Origin: Endomychus coccineus
Lineage: Eukaryota > Arthropoda > Insecta > Coleoptera > Endomychidae
DNA: 64,000 bases
Assembly (NCBI GenBank): GCA_958510875.1
Contig: OY294068.1
Location: 23,354,297 to 23,418,296 of the forward strand
Reading direction: 5' to 3'
The first letter of the stretch is position 1, and the number at the start of each line of letters is the position of its first letter. The position numbers and the translations under genes were made by a program. Of this stretch, positions 56,100 through 64,000 are shown in pieces. The notes beneath the pieces are model-generated. The model was not told the DNA's origin. It saw nothing but the letters and a program-made list of their open reading frames with translations, and did no database searches.

Positions 56100-57290
56100 G
56101 TTCTAGAGAGAGCATTTTCCTTAAAAAACTTAGCAATAAACTTTAAAAATTATATTCAAGAGGAATATAAGTTTTTTTATTAATAATGAGGGATCTAAAT
56201 TGTCAAATGCTTTGAATGGGTGTAAACAAACAAGTAAAATATTGCTGTTTGAGTTTTGTGATTCTATTATTCTGCACAAGGCTAGATATACGGTTCTCAA
56301 AGTAGATTTTTTCCACCTGAAGTCATTTTGGTTGTCTGATATGATGTTGTGTTTGTCCAAGAAGTTTATAAGAAAGTTATGTATATTTTTTTCGAAGATT
56401 CTACTGATGTTGGGTAGTAGCGCTATGGGTCTAGTTCTTCATTAAACATTTATCCCCTTTTTTTAAAAAAGGCTTATGACGGCAGTTTTTAATTTATCCG
56501 AAAATATGCCAGATATCAGAGATAGATTTATCAGGTGAACTAAAGGATTTGTTATATCATTCGCTACAAATTTAATCAATTTTATAGGTATAAGATCCTC
56601 GTCTTCAGATTTAGTATTTTTTAAGCTATTAATTATGATGATCTGGATCTGTAGGTCGCAGAAATAGACAATTATTGTTTTGTTTTACTTTCCCCGCAGC
56701 ATCATCAGGTGCCAAATTATCTAAGTCGGAGCCTAGGTTGACGAAGAATGAGTTAGCTTCCTTTAATATTTCTGTGGGATTCTTCTTACTTTGGTGTAAA
56801 TTGGTTACTTATATCGTCTTTTTTCATGGATCCTAGTTTTATGCCGGTAAATGTATTTACAATATCCCATACCGCCTTGCTTTTATTTTTTGCCCTGTAA
56901 ATGTGAGTTAAATTTGCCTTTCAGATTTTGGATCTAAAAAAAATTTGGAGTAATGTTCTTTGAGTATAAGACCTTTACATTTTTCTCATACATTAAACAT
57001 TTATTTTTTTACTTAAACTTTTCAATTCTTTGGTAATCCATGGCCTATTATTTTTGATATTGAATTTTACCTTTGTGCACGCTATTGATGCAATAACTTT
57101 TAATTTGTTGGAGAAAATGTTATATGCATTATTTGCGTTATTTGGGAAAGTTAGAAAACAGTCGCCTGTGATGATGTCATCTTTCCAAGCTTTCCGAAGA
57201 AGAAACAACACAAGTATCGCTTTCAGCATGGCTTCCCGTGCATTTTTCTCTGTATGGAAAGTTTGGACTTTTGAAACTGATCAACTGAAA
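56100..57290 (-). pseudogene. LINE pre-RT linker and RT N-terminal part, broken
   Basis: Leftward from 57229: ANNAYNIFSNKLKVIASIAC and NNRPWITKELKSLSKKIN, the standard W.T..L......K linker; then about 56900-56790 AVWDIVNTFTGIKLGSMKKD in another frame; and at 56360-56130 DKHNIISDNQNDFRWKKSTL with LLVCLHPFKAFDNLDPSLLI, corresponding to L...Q.GFR...ST and F.DLSKAFD.+DH..LL. In this copy DLSKAFD has become HPFKAFD, so the first catalytic aspartate region is altered. It breaks off after that, with no PQG or FADD block. Several frameshifts. Confidence 0.75.
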
Positions 57291-57299
57291 CGCGGGATT

Positions 57300-59960
57300 T
57301 TTTGAACTAATTGTGCTAAGTACGACTAAGTGTCGCATTAATTTCAATTAAAACAAATTGCAGCATATTAATATCCAAAATAGATTGAATATGTATTGAA
57401 AATTCACTATCCAGTATTGTTATATACTTAAAGACATCAAATCTCGACGACGAGAATATGTAAACAGAATGAAATTCCTTTGAGCGAAAGTATCTAATAC
57501 TACAATGTTGAACAGAATAAAAGAATGTTAATATTTTAGCTGAAGAAACCAATAATTATAAAATATATACCCCGGAGATGATTCACATAAGATAATAAGT
57601 CGGTAACTAATAGAACCGATGTACAATCATTGAGTCAAATTAATACAAATTTAATCAATTCAACAATTTCTACGTACTTCTTCATAACGTTCAAATTTGC
57701 GTATGTGTAGAAAACTGACACAAATCAATAATATTGGTGCAGTACCTATAATGGTTATAAATTTTGAACACATGTATTTAAAATTGTAAGTACTTGACCT
57801 TAGGGAATTTGGTATCAGACTATTTATGCTCTTCCTCGAGATATGACTCTTTAACTATAGAAAAATACTGCGAAGTTGTTTTTTAATACATATTCATATA
57901 TTTTGGACATTAATGGGTTACACTTTCTATTATTCGTGTTTTGTTCATTGTTGCGATGTAGACATTTCAAATGAACGCTTAGTGCTTTACTTGATGTGAA
58001 TCAGTTTCAAACGTCTTCTGATGATGGTCATAATAGATACAACTGTTAATCTAACCTATTTCTCAAGAATTTACATATAATTCATTATTATTATCATTAT
58101 TATCTTGGTAATTATTGAAAATACTTACAAAGACTGATACATGTTCGTCCAATTGCAAGTTTATATCAAAGTTATTAAAAAAAACTTCAAATGTAAGTTA
58201 TAAAATGTTGTGATTCGAAAATAGACCAAGGATAGGGGCTTGGAAGAACTGGTAATACCTACTCCCAGAATCATCTATGTTATGTTGAAATTGACACTCA
58301 TATCGCTATCATACTTTCGACTTTCGTTATTATCTGAGAAAAAATTCATCCTCTATACTGTTTTTTTAATAATCTGCTGAACATGTTAGAAGAAAATTTC
58401 AAAAACCGTTCTAATTTTTGGAATAAGGATTCGGAATGTTATTATTGGGTTTCTTCATTTCCAGAACCTTCTAAATAATGTGAAGGAAAATGTTCAAAAA
58501 ACTTTTACATTTATCCGATGAGGAATTCCTTTTCAGAATCCTCTGAATGTAAAAAGAAATGCAAAAAAAGTTCTTCATTTTAGGAAGGAGGAATTGAGAT
58601 ATTGGATTTCCTATTTTCCCAACATTTGAATTTCCGCGAAAACTTTACTGATTAGGAAGTTGGTAATTCTGCCTATTTCAGGACAGTATGTACCTATGCC
58701 CCTTCCTTTGCCGAAAAAATAAGAGCCCACTGTTTTCAGTAAAAATTGAAGAAGCGATACATTTTTAGAATTAAATTGCACGTAATATACTGGCCCCACA
58801 TAACTTTGTATCTTCTCAGTCCACGTATTTCCCCTACGAAAGTATCAATCAACATGAGTTGAATAAATGATCGATTAGTGAGTATTTTTAACAAACTGTG
58901 AGGAAAAAAATAGCGGTGTCAAATACAGTCTTGACTAGTTAATTCAGTTTGATCCCTTTCCTATTTGATACATTCGACACTCATCGTTCTCGGATAACAT
59001 GAAGAAGGGAAATAAATGAATGTTCAGTTCAAGGACAACCAAGAATCGTATGCATCCCGAAAATTATAAATCAAATAGTACAAACTTAAAAATTAAATTG
59101 TCTACGAGTAGATCAATAAACTGCATATTCGTATTTCACTTTCAAGCGTACTATCCTGTAGGTCTTATCGGACAAGGAAGCATTATCTTAAGGGAAGTAC
59201 TCAAATTTTACGAACATAGCTGATATACCATAAACGTCAAAATAATGGCTACATTCAGATATTGAGTTGTAACGTGAAAGTGATTTAGAAAGTAGATTAC
59301 CCCAGTCAACACTTATTCTTTTTACTGGTGGATTTAGTTCAAACACGCAACATATAATAAAGGGTTAGAAAACGTTTTAAAGAATTGTTATGGTCGGGAT
59401 TACCATCTAATTATACTTTCGAAAACAAAGGATCTATAACAAGTTTGTAAAGTTTCCCACTACTGTCAACTTTTTCTTATAGGTCACACGAGACTAATGT
59501 TTAAGTTAATTATCAAAAAATTTTTTTTGATGTTTCAAACTAATTACATTTGACCGCCAGTGGCTACATGAAGCTATTCTCAGAAAATATCGATGTCAAA
59601 TTTGAACCCTGTATTTCTATAATAAGCCCGTTTTTATTGAATCAACCGGAATAGAATAGAAGAGAGTACTTTATTTATCAAAAATCGGTGGTAGAATCCG
59701 TTACCCTATGGTAATTTATCATTATGATTAAATGAAAGAGCAATTACTTTTAATAATAACATGAAATCATCGGAAATTTCAAAACAGGTAGATCCCGGGA
59801 AAATACAGTGTAAATGAAAAAACACTTAGTGCATTAGGATAATTATTATTTAATCTTCTGAGAATTATTCTAAGAGTGCTTTGAAAGACAAAGGAAAAGA
59901 TCACTTTGTAATAGGTCTAACTGATCATTTAGGCTATTAGGAGTTTTGTCACCTTTATAA
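57300..59960. other. No recognisable gene; weak tandem signal
   Basis: Near 58378-58620 three loosely similar segments of 75-95 bases (tttcaaaaaccgttctaat, ttcaaaaaacttttacatt, tgcaaaaaaagttcttcatt, each followed by a gga-aatt block) suggest a decayed tandem repeat. Near 57995-58030 the motif caaacgtcttctgatgatgg is the inverse of part of the dispersed repeat at 5968. Otherwise unassigned. Confidence 0.4.
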
Positions 59961-59973
59961 ATCTGGTGATTTC

Positions 59974-61104
59974 TTGTTTCGGGCGACGAGTTTTGTGCGT
60001 AGATCAAAAACTACCTGTAACCCTCTCGTTTCGGGCGGATTAAAAATTATCGAGTTTATTCTTCTCATTTCGTGCGTCGAAGATAGATTCTACAGAGGCA
60101 GGCAAAAAGCTTTGGGAGTTAAATCTTTAACAAAGAAACGGCAAGAAATCGTCATCCTGGAGACAATGCAACACCTTGCGCTAATAGACGACGGCTAGGA
60201 AGATCGAATATTGTTTTTTTGCAGTGATAGGACACTTCTATCCCAAGGCTCAGAATTTTTTATGGACGGGACATTTAAAAGCTGTTGTTCCCTGTTCGAC
60301 TAATTGTACACAATACACGTAGATTTGGGAAGCACTGATGTCAGCATCTATGCGCCTTTACCGGACAGAAAAGGAGCCACATATAAAAGACTTTTTACAC
60401 TGTTGGAAAAAAGTACAAGATTTATGCCAGAAAAAGTCCAAACAAACTTTTTTGGGAGTAAGAATCCAAGGGTGTAACTTTCATTTCAATCAATGCCTGT
60501 GGCGAAAAGTGCAAGAGTTGGGTTTGGTTACAGGATACAAACAAAATACAGAGAGTAGGGAACATGTTCGTATGTGCGCAGCCCTGCCACATTTGCCAAA
60601 AAAGTACATTCCTGAGGCATGGCTTCTGATAATGAAAAACTCCCCACAGGAAGTTGCCCTGGTGAAGTTCAACGACTATTTTGTGTAGCAATGGCTTGAG
60701 GATGATGAATTCATATGGGTGAGCTACAAGGAGCGACACAAGGAGCACAACAAATTCGGTAGAAGGATGGCATCATCGACTTAACAAAGGTGTTGGAAAA
60801 GCGCATCCAAATATTTTTTGAACTGCTTAGTGATGAAATACGGTACTACGATTTTATTGTAAAACAAACTGAGCTGAATATGAACACTCCAACGAGTGCA
60901 AAAAAGTACAGTGACTTAGATTGTCCTATAAATAATAAGGGTGTTGACGATTTTGTACAAAGTAAAGTAAGCTTAGGAGAAACTTTGAGAAAATTAATGC
61001 AATCATCAGGGTCTGGTCAGGTGAGTTCGACCAATTTATTAAGAGTTTACTGGTTCCAGAGAACATCAAACGACACTACGGACCCTTATTCTACAGAACC
61101 ATGA
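59974..61104 (+). pseudogene. MULE transposase pseudogene, second copy
   Basis: Pieces in order over three frames: SLTKKRQEIVI (about 60125-60160), FFMDGTFKSCCSLFD with a stop then LYTIHVDLGSTD (about 60255-60340), ATYKRLFTLLEKSTRF (about 60375-60425), LGVRIQGCNFHFNQCLWRKV (about 60452-60512) and MCAALPHLPKKYIPEAW (about 60572-60625). This is the MULE domain with the first acid in DGTF and the GC.FHFNQ block. No FLYWCH finger is seen upstream. The final frame 60790-61104 may be its C-terminus but has no clear motif. It is a different lineage from the copy at 53621 (wording of the blocks differs). Confidence 0.78.
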
Positions 61105-62088
61105 ACACATGCTTCTGAGATACCGTAGAATTGATTGCCATCTCGTTTTTTACTCTCGCAAACGTTACGACCGGTTCTCTAATAAATTACATCATTGGTG
61201 CTTCAGAGATGAGCAACCAGAAACAAACTAAAACAGCGATACAGAGCCGGAAACGAATCGATCGGATTGAAACGTAAGGAACTTGCTTTCCGTACAGAGT
61301 ACAGAAAAGTAATAGTCGCTAGCTGTCCCTTTACGCAAAATTCAATAAATTCCAACAGGGGCATTGAACTTTTACTCCGAATTCCTTCAGTACCAGTTGC
61401 AAAAGAATAGATTAAGCCATAAAATCGCGCAAACTGCGTGCAATGATTAAATTTGAATCGCAAATTTCTCCGTCACTTAATCAATTTCTTCGAGTCGCTT
61501 TTCACAGTAAAATTGTTTATTTTAAAGGAATATCAACATCTCGTCGACATCGGCTCTGCTCCTCTGCATCGGGCAAAGTGAGTTAGCACGCGACGCTGCA
61601 GAATAGCTAATTTAATTAACGTAATAGCGCCAGACTGAAAGGGTACACAAATTATTAATGAGCGTAATGGTTCGACGATTGTGCGGGCTCTATCCACCAA
61701 CCAACATCTCTCTGATGAATGAACCGATTCTATTAATCATACATCAGGAATCCAGGAAACAAACAATACGATCGTATTGATTGAGTTTCTGTTGGGTGGA
61801 AACGTTTTCACTTTACTGCTCGTACGACTCTTGGTATATTCTTGAATGTGAGTTTCCATTTACGAAATCAGATGATATTGATGAAATATAGTCAAGTTTT
61901 TTATCGACGTCGACTTTCCGAGGCAAATCGCTCTTTTATAAGATATAATATGCGCAACTTGAGGCTTAGTTTAAATCTTAAAATGTTAACCATTCTGAAG
62001 TGACTAGCAAATCTTAAAACTCAGAACCTTATCTTTTTGTTAACGAGTACGAAATAATTAATAATGATTCTTGACCCAGGTATGAATT
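61105..62088. other. No recognisable gene
   Basis: Mixed composition, no assignable frame. The minus-strand frame 61203-61463 shows no motif. Confidence 0.45.
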
Positions 62089-62091
62089 ATA

Positions 62092-63029
62092 CAGGATGAG
62101 TCAGTTTTTTGTAGACAAACTTCAACAGGAGATAGAACAGATGTTTTTAAGGAGAAAAGTTCTTATAAACATATGTCGTAGAAGGCTTGGTTTTCGAGAT
62201 ACAGGGTGTTGAAATTGAAAAAAAAAATTCGTTTGTTGCGAATATCTCCGGAACCGTTTATCGTACAGAGAACAGCTTTTGTGAGCAATTTCTACTCATA
62301 GTAAGCTATATTCTGTGCGGTGAAAAATTTTTTTTTAGTCATAATTGGTGAAGATTTTGAAGGGGTAGTGGGTGTTTTTCTCCCCAACTTCTACGCCACT
62401 GAAAAAAGAACGGTTTTGAGACAACCGTTTGAACCGCCAATGTTTTCTACACAAAAAAGGTACTCTTGGTCATAAGCTCTAAGATTGACCGTTTTCGAGA
62501 AAAATCAACTTTTATGTTGAAAAACATGGTCAATCCTTTGGTTTTGTTACTTGTTCTAACGTTTGAATAAATTTTGTTTAATTAGTAAGAATTGACCATG
62601 TTTTTCAACATAAAAGTTGATTTTTCTCGAAAACGGTCAACTTTAGAGCTTATGACTAGGAGTACCTTTTTTGAGTATAAAACATTGGCGGTTCAAATGG
62701 TTGTCTCAAAACCGTACTTTTTGCAGTGGCGTAGAAGTTGGGAAGAAAAACACCCACTACCCCTTCAAAATCTTCACCAATTGAGAGTAAAAAAATTTTT
62801 TTATCGCTCAGAACATAGCTTACTATGAGTAGAAAATGCTTACAGAAGCTGTCTTTTGTATGATAAACGGTTCCGGAGATATTCGCAAAAAACGAATTTT
62901 TTTTTTCAATTTCAACACGTATCTCGAAAACGAAGCCTTCTACGACATATGTTCATATGAACTTTTCTTATTAGAAACACTTGTTCTATCTCCTGTTGCA
63001 GTTTGTCTACAAAAAACTGACTCACCCTG
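62092..63029. mobile_element. Foldback element, copy 2
   Basis: Left arm about 62092-62535 and right arm about 62591-63029 are reverse complements with a 55-base AT-rich loop. The ends CAGGATGAGTCAGTTTTTTG and its complement (CAAAAAACTGACTCACCCTG) match copy 1 at 13987; TA flanks at 62090-62091 and 63030-63031. Arms share ctacgccactggaaaaag-type and cactaccccttcaaaatctt blocks with copies 1 and 3. Confidence 0.92.
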
Positions 63030-63033
63030 TATA

Positions 63034-63880
63034 CAGGGTGACATAGAACAAAGTACCGTGCATTGTGTCAGGCGATAGATGACACTAAAATAAGAAAAAA
63101 AGTTCCTATCAACATATATGCTCAGACGCTTAGTTCTAGAGATACAGGGTGTTGAAGTTGAAACAAAAATTTCGTTTTTTGCAAATATCTCCGGAACCAT
63201 TTATCGTACAGAAAACAGCTTTCGCAAGCATTTTTTACTCATAGTAAGCTATGTTCAGTGCGATAAAAAATTTTTTTTTAGTCATGATTGGTGAAGATTT
63301 TGAGGGGTAGTGGGTGTTTTTCTCCCCAACTTCTACGCCACTGGAAAAAGAACGGTTTTTAGACAACTATTTGAGCCGCCAATGTTTTCTACACAAAAAA
63401 GGTACACTTGGTCATTAGCTCTAAAGTTGACCGTTTTCGAGAAAAATTGACCATGTTTTTCAACATAAAAGTTGATTTTTCTCGAAAACGGTCAACTTTA
63501 GAGCTTATAACCAAGAAGTTGTGTAGAAAACATTGGCAGTTCAAATGGTTGTCTCAAAACCGTATTTCTTCCAGTGGCGTAGAAGTTGGACAGAAAAACA
63601 TGCACTACCCCTTCAAAATCTTCACCAATTATGACTAAAAAAAATTTTATCGCACAGAACATAGCTTGCTATGAGTATAAAATGTTCGCAAAATATGTTT
63701 TCTGTACGATAAACGGTTCCGGAGATATTTGCAAAAAACTAAATTTTTATTTCAACTTCAACACACCCTGTATCTCAAAAACTAAGCGTCTGAGCATATA
63801 TGTTAATAGGAACTTTTTTCTTATTTTAGTGTCATCTATCGCCTGACACTATGCACGGTACTTTTTTCTATGTCACCCAG
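63034..63880. mobile_element. Foldback element, copy 3, different termini
   Basis: It starts CAGGGTGACATAGAACAAAG four bases (TATA) after copy 2 and ends with the complement of CTGGGTGACATAGAAAAAAG at 63880. The outer 100 bases of each arm are unrelated to copies 1 and 2, while from atacagggtgttgaagttga inward the arms are the same family. The centre has lost its loop side: the left arm stops at about 63447 and the right arm begins near 63472. TA at 63032-63033 and 63881-63882. Confidence 0.9.
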
Positions 63881-63885
63881 TATAA

Positions 63886-64000
63886 AATTCTCGGGAAATA
63901 GGTCACACTAACACATGTGCTTATTATTTTCGTTTACGTACGTTTCGGTCTCACGACCATCATCAGAGGACGTATTTGATAAATTGTATGTACAGGCTCC
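63886..64000. repeat. Dispersed repeat, copy 2 (runs off the window)
   Basis: Matches 5968-6075: aaattctcgggaaata at its start, then cggtctcacgaccatcatca and gaggac. It begins within a few bases of the end of foldback copy 3. Confidence 0.65.

Overview
The window reads as AT-rich, repeat-dominated chromosomal DNA of an arthropod, most likely an insect. The reasons are a long (TTAGG)n tract, which is the canonical insect telomere repeat, together with insect-style LINE, Penelope, mariner, Helitron and MULE remnants, a 59-base GT-AG intron, and no operons or ribosome binding sites. I cannot name a species from sequence alone. I recognise no intact, conserved single-copy host gene. Nearly every open frame that can be assigned belongs to a transposable element, and most of these are broken.

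Layout. 1-1175: C-terminal helicase part and 3' terminus of a Helitron (runs off the left edge). 5.8-8.8 kb: a hAT-like end, a solo mariner-family terminus, a Penelope-like (PLE) reverse transcriptase pseudogene and an inverted duplication. 8.8-11.6 kb: a LINE pseudogene split by a complete mariner-like element with 166-base inverted repeats and a TA duplication. 11.6-12.0 kb: a two-exon tyrosine-recombinase-like N-terminal fragment with a short intron. 13.3-16.7 kb: LINE RNase H and RT remnants plus a 939-base foldback element. 17.7-22.3 kb: tandem repeats, a PLE locus with outward-facing inverted 3' ends and a GIY-YIG endonuclease fragment, and a roughly 91-base satellite. 23.9-28.7 kb: a pair of 350-base inverted repeats enclosing a LINE pseudogene and a mariner pseudogene. 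28.8-29.0 kb: a palindrome. 31.5-33.2 kb: a composite tandem repeat with embedded TTAGG, one unit of which is expanded to about 25 pentamers and the next interrupted by a non-coding retroposon with a poly(A) tail and a 48-base target duplication.

33.7-35.7 kb: LINE C-terminal endonuclease-like remnant cut by a 980-base inverted-repeat element. 37-43 kb: RT scrap, a second PLE locus of the same inverted design, a LINE pseudogene and an RNase H scrap. 43-52 kb: mostly unassigned sequence with an RT scrap, short repeats and a decayed PLE. 52.5-54.9 kb: minisatellite, FLYWCH-MULE transposase pseudogene and a small MITE. 56-61 kb: LINE remnant and a second MULE pseudogene. 62.1-63.9 kb: two abutting foldback elements that share arms but not termini. 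63.9 kb to the edge: a dispersed repeat also seen at 6.0 kb.

The genes do not form a pathway. What ties the window together is successive insertion: elements nested in elements, several with recoverable pre-insertion sites, and three long hairpin-forming elements that could feed small-RNA pathways if transcribed. Assignments are by reading motifs, with no database search.
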